In this document: positions 36,612 to 45,630 of the stretch, one piece after another
How positions within the stretch are numbered: position 1 is the stretch's first letter
How the letters are laid out: every line of letters starts with the position of its first letter
NCBI GenBank assembly: GCA_029860075.1
Contig: JAOUBX010000008.1
Location: 35,196 to 99,195, forward strand
Origin: Deltaproteobacteria bacterium
GTDB taxonomy: Bacteria > Desulfobacterota > JADFVX01
DNA: 64,000 nt
Direction: 5' to 3'
Made by a program: the position numbers and the translations under genes
The notes under the pieces: model-generated
Database searches by the model: none
What the model was told of the DNA's origin: nothing
The model's input: the letters and a program-made list of their open reading frames with translations, nothing else

Positions 36612-36757
36612 TTATTCACCTATCTATTATTATTTAATCCATAAACAACCCTCCTTACCTCTACCCTCAGGGGGCATCAAGACCCTGGTCAAGGGGAGGA
36701 GTAATTATATCCCCTCCTACCAGGGAGGGGACAAAGGAAAGGTTTAAGTTGAAAGGA

Positions 36758-38074
36758 CTAACTCAGTTTTTCCTCTATCCTTATAACCTTCGTTGAATCC
36801 ATAACCACATCAAGCTTGTCAATTTCCGTCAGGGCATGCCTCAGGTTCTTCTCCTGCGCCTCGTGCGTAATGATAACAAGGGGAACGGCCTTTTCCTCAT
36901 GACGCCCTTTCTGAAGAACAGAAGAAATACTGATATTATGTGCGCCGAGAATTCCCGATATTTTTGAGAGCACACCGGGACTGTCAACAATTGAGAAACG
37001 GAGATAATACTTGGAAATAACCTCTCCAATATCCTTCATTTTAAGATCTTTAAGGATCTTATAGCCAAGGGGAGGTACCCTTCCCGAGATTCCATTAATA
37101 ATATCTCTTGAGAGTTCGATAATATCACCGACAACAGCGCTTGCCGTCGGCATCATTCCCGCGCCGGGACCGTAATACATGGTAGGACCGATAGCATCGC
37201 CCGTCACATAAACAGCGTTGAGAACACCTTCTACATTAGAAAGGAGCGCCCCTTTCGGAATCATGGTGGCATTGACCCTTGCCTCGATTTCACCATCGGA
37301 ATTTTTGGCTATGGCAAGAAGCTTGATTTTGTATCCAAGCTCGGTGGCATAATCAATATCCATTTTACTTATATCACTGATCCCTTCTGTGTGAATGTCT
37401 TCGAAAACGACCTTTGTTCCAAAAGCGAGGGAAGCAAGAATGGCAAGTTTGTGAGCGCTGTCGACACCTTCAATGTCAAAAGTAGGGTCAGCTTCGGCAT
37501 AGCCCAGTTCCTGGGCTCTTTTCAATACCGTCTGAAAATCACCCCCCTTGTTTGTCATCTCTGTCAGAATGTAGTTGGCAGTACCGTTGATAATCGCGTC
37601 GATAGTTCCAAGATTGTTGGCAGAAAGACCTTCCTTGATGGCCCTTATAACAGGGATCCCTCCCCCGACACTCGCCTCAAAACCAATATCCGAACCACTG
37701 TCGGCCGCTTTTTCAAAAATTTCGGCGCCATGAACAGCAAGAAGCGCCTTGTTGGCGGTAACCACTCTTTTACCCTTTTCAAGGGCTGCCATAACAAAAG
37801 ACCTGGCCGGTTCATAACCGCCGATCAGTTCGACAACAATATCGATGTCGGAATCATTAATAATATCACCGGCATCGGTAGAGAAAGCGACAGCTTTGCC
37901 CGCTGTTACACCCCGGTCAGTCTCTATGTCCTTGTCGGCAATACGGGTCAGCCTAAGCTCCGAACCGAGCCGTTCCCTGATGATGCCGGCATTGTCCTGT
38001 AATATTTTTACAACACCGGCGCCTATCGTCCCAAAGCCGATAAGCCCGACATTAATTGTCTCTTTTCCCATCAT
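36758..38074 (-). CDS. hom: homoserine dehydrogenase with ACT domain
   Basis: A 438-residue enzyme that reduces aspartate semialdehyde to homoserine for threonine and methionine synthesis. N-terminal nucleotide-binding motif GLIGFGTIGAGVV, central NGTANYILTEM and GYAEADPTFDIEGVDSAHK active-site segment, and a C-terminal ACT domain (VDSPGVLSKISGILGAHNI) that normally gives feedback control by threonine. AAGGAG lies upstream of ATG 38074, with a second ATG one codon later. A sigma-70-like promoter is at 38122-38151. It stands alone between the bat operon and purDE. Confidence 0.97.
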   Translation of the reverse strand: MMGKETINVGLIGFGTIGAGVVKILQDNAGIIRERLGSELRLTRIADKDIETDRGVTAGKAVAFSTDAGDIINDSDIDIVVELIGGYEPARSFVMAALEKGKRVVTANKALLAVHGAEIFEKAADSGSDIGFEASVGGGIPVIRAIKEGLSANNLGTIDAIINGTANYILTEMTNKGGDFQTVLKRAQELGYAEADPTFDIEGVDSAHKLAILASLAFGTKVVFEDIHTEGISDISKMDIDYATELGYKIKLLAIAKNSDGEIEARVNATMIPKGALLSNVEGVLNAVYVTGDAIGPTMYYGPGAGMMPTASAVVGDIIELSRDIINGISGRVPPLGYKILKDLKMKDIGEVISKYYLRFSIVDSPGVLSKISGILGAHNISISSVLQKGRHEEKAVPLVIITHEAQEKNLRHALTEIDKLDVVMDSTKVIRIEEKLS

Positions 38075-38121
38075 ATTTTCTCCTTAATCCTCAAGGGGAT
38101 AACAAATATTTAAAAGGGGGG

Positions 38122-38151
38122 AGTATAACAGAATAGTCCAAAACTTGTAAA
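38122..38151 (-). promoter_or_regulatory. sigma-70-type promoter for hom
   Basis: On the - strand TTTACA (38151-38146), 18 bases, TATACT (38127-38122). Transcription would start near 38115, about 40 bases before the hom start codon. Confidence 0.5.
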
Positions 38152-38242
38152 GGAGCAGCAAAGGACCAAATTCCCAGGCCTTCTTCAGGGGAAGATTATA
38201 AAGCGCTCACGGGAAGCTTTTCATCCGAAAAACAAAGGAACT

Positions 38243-39010
38243 TTAAATAACACCCACCCTCTCGGCGCTAACCCATCCAACAAGGCCGCCAGGTGTTGAA
38301 ACCTTGAACCACTGCTTGTCGGAAGCAAGAATGCTTACCTTCACACCCTCATTAATTTCGACTTGCGGCGTTCCCTGCGCCATGGGAACTTCATAAAGCT
38401 CGGCCTTGCCGCCAACGATAATCCCCTTATTCAAACTTTCCTGCCTGAACAATTCATAAGAAGCTATGGCAGCCAAAATAAGCGCTGCAAAAGTAAAAAG
38501 AGTCCCTGCTTTTTTGAGTTTCAATCTGCGGTTTTCATCGCCTGTAAGCAGCATTGCCGAAAAAAGAATAAAGAGGACAATGTAAAAGAATAAGGTCAAA
38601 TCGGCTGACCGGGCAAAGGTAATAATGCCTGCGATTCCTTCCCAGGGCGCCGATGCATCGATGGAAGGATCAGTGAGGGAAAGCTGCTCTTTTACGAGGG
38701 AAAGATTGTATTCTACATCTTCGCTCCCCGGGGAAAGCTCAAGGGATTTTTCATAATTGAGCAACGCATAGCCCCCCTCACCGGTCTTCACATAAGCATT
38801 GCCGAGATTATAATAAACATCGGGGTTTATGATCCCCTTATTTATCATTTTTTTATACCCCTTGATTGCCTCATCATACCTGCCATCCATATAGGCAAGA
38901 TTGGAAAGAGAAAAAAGCTCTTCCGTCGAAGCGCCTTCATTACCGGCATAAGCTTCACCGGTAAAAAGAAGGAGACACAGCGCACATAATGCCTTTTTCA
39001 TTATTTTCAT
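38243..39010 (-). CDS. batE: BatE-like TPR and SH3 domain protein
   Basis: A 255-residue protein: signal peptide, TPR repeats at about 30-100 (YKKMINKGIINPDVYYNLGNAYVKTGE), a membrane pair at about 140-180, and a C-terminal bacterial SH3 domain (VSILASDKQWFKVSTPGGLVGWV). It fits BatE, the last member of the Bacteroides aerotolerance (Bat) operon. Its start overlaps the batD stop by four bases. It is the last gene of the rpoH-moxR-bat unit. Most likely an inner-membrane protein with both soluble parts in the periplasm. Confidence 0.8.
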   Translation of the reverse strand: MKIMKKALCALCLLLFTGEAYAGNEGASTEELFSLSNLAYMDGRYDEAIKGYKKMINKGIINPDVYYNLGNAYVKTGEGGYALLNYEKSLELSPGSEDVEYNLSLVKEQLSLTDPSIDASAPWEGIAGIITFARSADLTLFFYIVLFILFSAMLLTGDENRRLKLKKAGTLFTFAALILAAIASYELFRQESLNKGIIVGGKAELYEVPMAQGTPQVEINEGVKVSILASDKQWFKVSTPGGLVGWVSAERVGVI

Positions 39011-40764
39011 AGCTTCCTCTCAAGTCCCGATTTATCAAAATCCCTGATAATATTAACAGCCTCGTCAAGGAAGTTCTCCATCTCTTCCTTACTGTACCTT
39101 GTTGGTGAAAAACGCCCCATATCGGCCGTGGTCATCACTTTTTCAATGCGTTCTATAAGCGCCTCAGGACAACGGGCCTCACCAAGCACAATGCCAAGCT
39201 CCTCTTTTGATACCGAGGCCGGGGCCATATTCAGCTTGTGGGCAAAATAATCGATAAGGGCGGAAGAGGTTGAGCTAAAGAAATCCCTGCTGTCATCGGC
39301 AGAACTCATGGATTCAGCCAGCTTGAGGGCTTTCATGGCCCGTTTGACAGCGCCGGAAGTTTTCTCCTGTCTTCTGGAGGCCCCCCTTGCGGCAATGATT
39401 CCTGTTAAGGTGAGAGGCGGCAAAAGAATCAATATAAGATAGACGCCCTGAAAATAGGAATAAGGGTTCCAGTTAGCAAGATCACTTTTCATCCGGATGG
39501 GCCTCAGGCTCTTTCTGGCGGCGCCATTTCCCAAAAGCGCCCCGGGCTCGGAGGATTTGAGGAGGCCCGCTGCAGCGGAGGCCTTCACCGACACGGTAAT
39601 ATCTTTCGTTTTAAGGGTCCTGAATTTTTCCTTTGCCGGATCAAAGAAAGTAAATGAAAAAACAGGCAGTTTCAGATCGCCGCTTTTTAAAGGGACAAAA
39701 AGAAATTCAAAACTTTTTGTCCCGCTGATCATATCGTTAAAGGTAGAAATATCCATACTGTCCTTCGGTTCATAACCCCTGAAAAACTCCGATTCTTCAT
39801 AGGAAGGGGGAGTAATGGCCTTAATATTTCCCACACCGGCAATCTTGACCTTAACGATAACGGGCTCATCCTCTTTCGCTTTCAGGTTCTCCACCCCGGC
39901 TTCAATGGTAAAATTTCCTGCAATACCGGAAAAACCTTCCGGCTCCCCGGGCAGAGGCAAGACCTCCACTTCAATAGGCTCCGTACGGAGTGTAATGGGC
40001 CTTGCAAAGGGATCAAGCAAGGCGCTAAAAGTTGTACTCCCAACGGTCAGCAAACCTTCCCTTGTTGGAAAGAGGACTTTCTTGATATCTTGCCTCAGAT
40101 ACCTCCGGCCCTTAATAATAACCTCTTTTGTCCCTTTCTGAGGCGGCAGGTCTTCTGACCAGAAATCGCTAAAGACAGGAGGATCATACTGGGGATTCTC
40201 CCAAAGCCTCACCTTGTGGAAAAAACTGAAAGTATAAAGAATGCCCTCTCCCAGATAGGCCTGTTTTTTATTCAAGGATGAAGAAATGAGTACTCTTCCC
40301 AGCGGGTCTGCCGAAAGACGGGAAAGTTGTTCATCCTTTTCCTCTCCTTGCGGCGCTTTGGGAGCTGCCGTAACGGTAACCTCAATTGGCCTGGAACGGT
40401 ATTCATTCCCTTTGTAGGTCAGCTTCACCTCACCAACAAGGAATTTACCTTCCGACCGGGGAAGCAAAATATAATTCATTGTTTTAGACGCGCTTACTCT
40501 CCCGTTTACAAAGGAAAAACTGGAAGACTGAAAAGGCGCTCCTCCAATATCAAAACCATCGTGACCGGGCAGTGAAGAAGGCGCCGGCAAGGAGCCGATG
40601 ACCTGTCCCGAAATTTTTACTGTAAGGGTCAGTTTGTCACCCATCATGAGCGTCTTTTTATCGACAAAAGACTCAATGGCAATTTCATTGGCCATGCAAA
40701 GGCCGGGAATAAATAAAGCAGCCGTCAGCAAGGCTGCAAAAATAAGGGACACATATTTTTTCAT
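39007..40764 (-). CDS. batD: BatD-like oxygen-tolerance membrane protein
   Basis: A 585-residue protein with a signal peptide (AALLTAALFIPGLCMA), several beta-rich repeats of the BatD type (VDKKTLMMGDKLTLTVKISG, AGVGNIKAITPP), one membrane helix near 440-460 (VYLILILLPPLTLTG) and a helical cytoplasmic end. It probably exposes periplasmic Ig-like domains and contacts the VWA proteins BatA and BatB. It lies six bases after batC and overlaps batE by four bases. Family assignment is good by sequence features and context. Confidence 0.88.
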   Translation of the reverse strand: MKKYVSLIFAALLTAALFIPGLCMANEIAIESFVDKKTLMMGDKLTLTVKISGQVIGSLPAPSSLPGHDGFDIGGAPFQSSSFSFVNGRVSASKTMNYILLPRSEGKFLVGEVKLTYKGNEYRSRPIEVTVTAAPKAPQGEEKDEQLSRLSADPLGRVLISSSLNKKQAYLGEGILYTFSFFHKVRLWENPQYDPPVFSDFWSEDLPPQKGTKEVIIKGRRYLRQDIKKVLFPTREGLLTVGSTTFSALLDPFARPITLRTEPIEVEVLPLPGEPEGFSGIAGNFTIEAGVENLKAKEDEPVIVKVKIAGVGNIKAITPPSYEESEFFRGYEPKDSMDISTFNDMISGTKSFEFLFVPLKSGDLKLPVFSFTFFDPAKEKFRTLKTKDITVSVKASAAAGLLKSSEPGALLGNGAARKSLRPIRMKSDLANWNPYSYFQGVYLILILLPPLTLTGIIAARGASRRQEKTSGAVKRAMKALKLAESMSSADDSRDFFSSTSSALIDYFAHKLNMAPASVSKEELGIVLGEARCPEALIERIEKVMTTADMGRFSPTRYSKEEMENFLDEAVNIIRDFDKSGLERKL

Positions 40765-40770
40765 TTCATT

Positions 40771-41493
40771 TTACCAGTCTTTTTCCACTTTCACAGGTTT
40801 AGAACCTTGTATCATATCAGACATGCTTTGTAAATCCATATTCTGGTCTCCAAGGCTTTCCAAAAGGCGACTTGCCTCTTCTTTTGTCATTTCTTTTTCA
40901 TCTCCCTTTTTCATTCCCTCATCTTTTGGAGAAGGTTCCTCCTCTTTTTCACTCTCATTTCCCGAGGGTGTTTGCTGAGCGTCATCACCTTCTTCCTTCT
41001 CTTCACTTTCCTGTTCCTCCCCCGAATCGCTTCCGCTCTCGTCCTCCCCCTCGTCTTTCTTCTCCTGCTGCTCTTGCTCTTCCATTACCTTGAGGGCCAT
41101 TTCGAGGTTGATCTTGCTATCCAAATCTTTCGGATCATAACGGAGCGCATCTTTATAAGCCTCTGCCGCCTCGCCATATTTGCCGGAACCGTAAAGGGCA
41201 TTCCCCATATTGTAAAAGCTTTTAGCCTTAACCTGGTCATCACCATAGGCAGCGCCCTCTTTATAAGCCTTGAGGGCAGGGTCGAGGTCTCCTTTCATGA
41301 GAAGGGCATTCCCCTTGTTATACTCGATGGGACCGTCTTTCTCGGCCTTCTCCGAGGCCCTGTCATACTTTTCAATGGCTTCATCATAATTCCCTTCCAG
41401 GAAAAGCGCATTCCCTTCCTCCACAAGTTCTTTGGGGGAACTGAAAGGCCCTATGGCAACGAGAAAGGGAAGAAGCAGAAAAAGCATTCTCAT
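40771..41493 (-). CDS. batC: BatC-like TPR protein with acidic tail
   Basis: A 240-residue protein: N-terminal signal or anchor (MLFLLLPFLVAIGPF), three TPR repeats at about 25-140 (YNKGNALLMKGDLDPALKAY, FYNMGNALYGSGKYGEAAEAY), then a long Glu/Asp-rich low-complexity stretch (about 150-200) and a basic end. This is the usual plan of BatC. It overlaps batB by four bases. TPR proteins in this operon are thought to hold the complex together; the acidic linker is probably disordered. Confidence 0.82.
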   Translation of the reverse strand: MRMLFLLLPFLVAIGPFSSPKELVEEGNALFLEGNYDEAIEKYDRASEKAEKDGPIEYNKGNALLMKGDLDPALKAYKEGAAYGDDQVKAKSFYNMGNALYGSGKYGEAAEAYKDALRYDPKDLDSKINLEMALKVMEEQEQQEKKDEGEDESGSDSGEEQESEEKEEGDDAQQTPSGNESEKEEEPSPKDEGMKKGDEKEMTKEEASRLLESLGDQNMDLQSMSDMIQGSKPVKVEKDW

Positions 41494-42491
41494 GAGGGCT
41501 TCCTCCTTAGCGGGATAAGCATCTCCAGTGAAAGCAGGATAAAAGCCAGCAGGAGGGGATACTGGAACCTTTCTTCCATGAGGGTAAAGAGCTTTGACGA
41601 AATGACGCTTTTATCCTTCCTGTCAAGCTCCGCCGCCAGTTGAGACAGGGCCGTTCCGCCCTGGAAGCTCTTGCCTCCGCCCTTTTTGGCAATTTCACTT
41701 AATATTTTCTCATCGACCCTCGATATAACCGTCTTTCCTCCCTTGTCCTTCTTGTAGTCGGCAATTTTCCCGTCTTTACCCAAAACAGGCACAGGTCCGC
41801 CGTCTTTGGTTCCAAAGGCCAGCGTATAGACTGAAATCCCATTTTCTGCAGCCTCTTTGGCGGAACGAAGGGGGTCACCGGTAGTATCTTCTCCATCGGT
41901 AAGGAGAACGAGCACCTTCTCGCGCCCTGCCTGTCCCTCCATCATACGGGCGGCCACTTTAATTGCTCCTGAAAGGTCTGTGCCTCCCCGGGGAATCATT
42001 CCCGCTTCCAGGCTTTTCAGAAAATTCTTGGCAGCGCCGTAATCCATAGTAAGGGGGCAGGCAACCACGGCAGCCCCCGCAAAGGCAACAATCCCTATAC
42101 GGTCTCCCCTTCTCGAATCGATAAGCCTTGCCAGTTCCATCTTCGCCCTGACAATCCTGCTTGGAGCAATATCGGCCGAAAGCATACTTTTGGACAAATC
42201 AACGGCAACAACAATATCAATCCCTTTTCTTTCAACAATCCGTTCCTTGATTCCCCACTTCGGTCCGGCCATGGCCATTATAAGGAAAGTGAGACCAAGC
42301 AAAAAGAGAAGGCCTTTGAAGGCCCTTCCCCTTTTGAGAGAAGCATATTTTTTACGAATGAGGGATTCCCCCGCTTCAGGACCGGCCGAAGGGGAAAATT
42401 TTCCATACTTCTTTTCCGAATAGAAATGGAGCAGCACGGCAGGCAGAAAGAGCCACAGCAAATTAAGCCATTCTGTATTTGAAAAATTCAC
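41490..42491 (-). CDS. batB: BatB-like von Willebrand factor A membrane protein
   Basis: A 333-residue protein with two N-terminal membrane helices, a VWA domain at about 90-290 with an intact MIDAS (VVAVDLSKSMLSAD, GGTDLSGAI, LLTDGEDT), and a final helix (YPLLLAFILLSLEML). VWA domains with MIDAS bind a metal and a partner protein. It is the second VWA gene of the operon and lies 17 bases after batA. It is paralogous to batA. Confidence 0.9.
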   Translation of the reverse strand: MNFSNTEWLNLLWLFLPAVLLHFYSEKKYGKFSPSAGPEAGESLIRKKYASLKRGRAFKGLLFLLGLTFLIMAMAGPKWGIKERIVERKGIDIVVAVDLSKSMLSADIAPSRIVRAKMELARLIDSRRGDRIGIVAFAGAAVVACPLTMDYGAAKNFLKSLEAGMIPRGGTDLSGAIKVAARMMEGQAGREKVLVLLTDGEDTTGDPLRSAKEAAENGISVYTLAFGTKDGGPVPVLGKDGKIADYKKDKGGKTVISRVDEKILSEIAKKGGGKSFQGGTALSQLAAELDRKDKSVISSKLFTLMEERFQYPLLLAFILLSLEMLIPLRRKPS

Positions 42492-42508
42492 TTCCTACTT
42501 ACCTCTCT

Positions 42509-43501
42509 TCAAGGAAAAGACCATAGCCAGGTCGACCGGAGCAATAAGGAAAAAAGAAAAAGGAAAAGGGCCGCTCCCAGAAAATATAAGTAAAGTTCCA
42601 CATAGCTGAAATACTCTTTTATCTTAATATCCGTCTTTTCCAACTTGTCAATTTCACCATAGATACGAATAAGGGAATCGCGGTCTGTCGCGCGAAAATA
42701 TTTGGCATTTGTTATTTTAGCAACCGCTTTGAGCGTCTCCTCATCCATTTCCGTCCTTACAATATTGCCGCTCCTGTCCCGGGCGTAGACCTTTCCAAAG
42801 ACAGGATCATCAACAGGGATAGGAGCCCCCCCTTCTATTCCCACACCGACGGTGTAAACCTTGACGCTCAGCGCCGCCGCCACCCTGGCAGCCGTTGCAG
42901 GATCAATATTTCCGCTGTTATTTACACCGTCAGTGAGAAGAATAATGATCTTTGTTTCAGCTTCAGAATTTTTCAGCCGTTTTGTCCCTTCGGCAATGGC
43001 CATGCCGATGGCCGTGCCGTCCTGATAGCGCCCAATCTCCAGGTCATCAACCAATGAATAGAGAATGCCGTAATCAATGGTAAGAGGTGACTGGGTGTAG
43101 GCCTGTCCGGCAAAGGAGACAAGTCCTATCCTGTCGCTTTGTCTCCCCTGGACAAAACTTTTCAGCACTTCTTTTGCAACATAAAGACGGTTGTTCGGTT
43201 TAAAATCTTCCGCCTGCATACTGCCCGATATATCGAGAGCGAGGACAATATCCGTTCCTTTCGTTGAAACCTCTTTTTCCCGGTTAACAAGCTGCGGTCT
43301 GGCAAGGGCAAGTATTATTAAAACCAGAGCAAGAATATTAAGCAGTTTTGGAAAATTTTTCAAACGCATACGCAGCGATGGCCGGACCCTTTTGACCACC
43401 CTCACTGTAGGGTAAGAGAGGGCCGGTTTCATCCAGCCAAAGCGGAAATAAAGGGGGAGGAGAAAAAGAAGTCCTAAAAGAAGGTAATCATCAAAGCGCA
43501 C
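42509..43501 (-). CDS. batA: BatA-like von Willebrand factor A membrane protein
   Basis: A 330-residue protein with the same plan as batB: membrane helices near 10-20 and 55-70, VWA domain with MIDAS (VLALDISGSMQAEDF, LLTDGVNNSG), and a C-terminal TM (YVELYLYFLGAALFLFLFSLLL). Its start lies inside the end of the preceding gene (11-base overlap), showing tight translational coupling. Bat VWA proteins are linked to oxygen and envelope-stress tolerance in Bacteroides and Leptospira. Confidence 0.9.
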   Translation of the reverse strand: MRFDDYLLLGLLFLLPLYFRFGWMKPALSYPTVRVVKRVRPSLRMRLKNFPKLLNILALVLIILALARPQLVNREKEVSTKGTDIVLALDISGSMQAEDFKPNNRLYVAKEVLKSFVQGRQSDRIGLVSFAGQAYTQSPLTIDYGILYSLVDDLEIGRYQDGTAIGMAIAEGTKRLKNSEAETKIIILLTDGVNNSGNIDPATAARVAAALSVKVYTVGVGIEGGAPIPVDDPVFGKVYARDRSGNIVRTEMDEETLKAVAKITNAKYFRATDRDSLIRIYGEIDKLEKTDIKIKEYFSYVELYLYFLGAALFLFLFSLLLRSTWLWSFP

Positions 43502-44417
43502 TTTCTTCCTCCATGTTCTTTACCCCCCCGCTACTTTCACCGCTGACAGTTTGCCGGGCCATGTCTCTCTTTATGATTTCCCGGGCCCTTTCCATGAGTG
43601 CGGAAACATCCATCTCGGGAGGCGAATACTTTGCAAATTTGACCATATCACAATCGGTAAGAAACTTCTTAAGTAATGCCAGGTCTTCACTGCCCTTCTT
43701 TTCAAGGGTATGAAGAAGCTCTTCCGTTGTCATCTCCATGGCGTCAAAGCCTCTGATTTTCCCTTCAAAGTTTCTCAGAACATCTGCGACAAGGGTATAG
43801 TATTTTTTCACCTTTCCCTCTCTTAAAAGATTGAGCCCTTCAATCCTTTCAAGCGCTTTCAGGGCTTCTATATGGGGGGGGATAATTTCGAAAGGCACGT
43901 GAGGAACGTCTTCTCCCCTCATGCGGTTTAAAAAGAGAATGGTGGCTATTATGGCTGCCAGGATAAGGGCTGCCGCTATCCATGGCCAGAGGGGGCCTCC
44001 CTCGTCTACCTCAAGTTGCGGTTTAAGCGGTTTTATTCCCTGTTCATCACCTTTTAACAGGGCTTTCACACTTATCGTAACAGGTCCTGATTGGTAACTT
44101 TTCCCCTCATGGTCCTTTACCTCAAAGGGGGGAATAGTAAAATCCCCCACCTTGAAAATGTGCCCTTTAACAGTGAGGGTAGTTATTCCCGATTCCTCGT
44201 TAAAAGCCTCTTCCCTGCCTGAATACTCAAAGGGCGCCAGGGCCTTCTTGTTCACATCTCCCAGTTTGAAACCCTTTCCCTCGATTGCAATTCTCAGGGT
44301 GACAAGATCACCAATTCTGTAACTCTTCTCATCGCTGCTTATTTCCAGCTTACCGGCGATTGCCGGTGAAGGCAGGAGAACAAGCAGGATCAATATTGAA
44401 AAAAGAATCTTCGACAC
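43491..44417 (-). CDS. membrane-anchored Bat-operon protein (BatD/DUF4381-like)
   Basis: A 308-residue protein: signal peptide (LFSILILLVLLPSPAIA), a beta-rich periplasmic domain at about 20-135 (EISSDEKSYRIGDLVTLRIA), one TM at about 147-165, and a cytoplasmic helical domain (YYTLVADVLRNFEGK, LLHTLEKKGSEDL). The N-part looks like one repeat of BatD and the C-part like the cytoplasmic end of DUF4381 proteins often encoded in moxR-DUF58-bat clusters. Start is GTG 44417 directly after the DUF58 stop. Family name tentative, membership in the operon firm. Confidence 0.75.
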   Translation of the reverse strand: MSKILFSILILLVLLPSPAIAGKLEISSDEKSYRIGDLVTLRIAIEGKGFKLGDVNKKALAPFEYSGREEAFNEESGITTLTVKGHIFKVGDFTIPPFEVKDHEGKSYQSGPVTISVKALLKGDEQGIKPLKPQLEVDEGGPLWPWIAAALILAAIIATILFLNRMRGEDVPHVPFEIIPPHIEALKALERIEGLNLLREGKVKKYYTLVADVLRNFEGKIRGFDAMEMTTEELLHTLEKKGSEDLALLKKFLTDCDMVKFAKYSPPEMDVSALMERAREIIKRDMARQTVSGESSGGVKNMEEESAL

Positions 44418-45293
44418 CTAGTACCTCTTGGCCCGTCTTTTAAAGAAGTTTCGTAATGGAACGATATAAGGATGAACCGTATCGATATCAATGGCATCGA
44501 GCTTCATTTTTTTTGTCATTGATTGCCAGGTCTCTTCACCGGCCGCACCAAGGGCCGCAAAGGTGTCCTGCCAGTCCCTGTCGGCAGGGTCGGCAGTAAA
44601 ACGCTCTCCTGTTTCTGCATCTTCCAGTTCAACGAGACCCCGAAGAGGAAGCGCGCTTTCCATTTCATCCTTTATTCTTAAGAGGAGAAGATCATGTTTT
44701 TTAGAAATAATGGAAAGCTCCTTTTCATAACCTTCATCGATAAAATCGGAAATAAGAAAAACGATACTCCGTCCCTTTTCCACTTTGGCAAGATATTCGA
44801 GCGCTTTTGTAATGGATGTTCCTTTTGCCGGCGGACTCATTGTAACCAGTTCCCTGATGACTCTCATTCCGTGGGCCCGCCCTTTTCGCGGCGGCAGGTA
44901 GAGATCAACGTCCTCGGAAAATGTAAGCAGACCGACCCTGTCATTATTACGAAGGGCCGAAAAGGCGAGCAGCGCCCCCACTTCGGCAATGAGGTCTTTT
45001 TTACTCTTCTCTGATGAACCGAAGTCGTGAGATGCGCTGGCATCGACAACAAGCATGACCGTCAGTTCCCTCTCTTCAACAAAACGCTTAACAAAGGGAT
45101 TTCCTGTTCGCGCCGTTACCTTCCAGTCGATGGCGCTGATCTGGTCGCCGGGATAGTAATGTTTGACCTCGTCAAACTCCATACCCCGGCCTTTGAAGAC
45201 GGAATGATACTCACCACCGACAAGACTGCTGACATCTTTTCTCGTCGATATTTCTATTTTTCTTATTTTTTTGAGGATTTCTTTTGCAAGCAT
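44418..45293 (-). CDS. DUF58 protein (VWA-related partner of MoxR)
   Basis: A 291-residue cytoplasmic protein of the DUF58 family. Marks: GEYHSVFKGRGMEFDEVKHY near the N-terminus, DWKVTARTGNPFVKRF, and the VWA-like core MLVVDASASHDFG with further acidic residues (FLISDFIDEGYE). DUF58 proteins are almost always found beside MoxR ATPases and are thought to recruit or present the substrate. It follows moxR after a 337-base gap (45294-45630) that holds no gene or clear promoter; the unusual gap could hide a processing site or a decayed segment. Confidence 0.9.
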   Translation of the reverse strand: MLAKEILKKIRKIEISTRKDVSSLVGGEYHSVFKGRGMEFDEVKHYYPGDQISAIDWKVTARTGNPFVKRFVEERELTVMLVVDASASHDFGSSEKSKKDLIAEVGALLAFSALRNNDRVGLLTFSEDVDLYLPPRKGRAHGMRVIRELVTMSPPAKGTSITKALEYLAKVEKGRSIVFLISDFIDEGYEKELSIISKKHDLLLLRIKDEMESALPLRGLVELEDAETGERFTADPADRDWQDTFAALGAAGEETWQSMTKKMKLDAIDIDTVHPYIVPLRNFFKRRAKRY

Positions 45294-45630
45294 GAGGTAT
45301 TAAAGAAGATTACAGTTGGTTGGATTTTAAATGACAGCAACAGACCTGAGAAGAAGAGTAAGCCGTCTCCTGTCAATGTTATAACAGCCTCTTAATTAAA
45401 GATTTAGACCGCAAAAGGTTTTCAATCTTTTCTATTCCCATTCAACGAAACCGAGTGAAACAATTGCCTTCGGGAATAAGGGGATCAACGGTTTGAATGC
45501 AGCGAGTTTTTATCCCCGCCACAGGTAATTGCGTGAGCGAGGGAAGCCGCAGGCCAAAGTTTAATCACCTGAAAACAATGTTCTGGAAAAACCTGATTCC
45601 CCTGCGGAGCCGATGTATAAATAATTATCT

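Noticed and set aside
36710..36731. Hairpin between hom and purD as a terminator
   Set aside because: The 8-bp GC-rich stem lacks a T-tract on either strand; more likely a member of the GGGGAGG repeat type.
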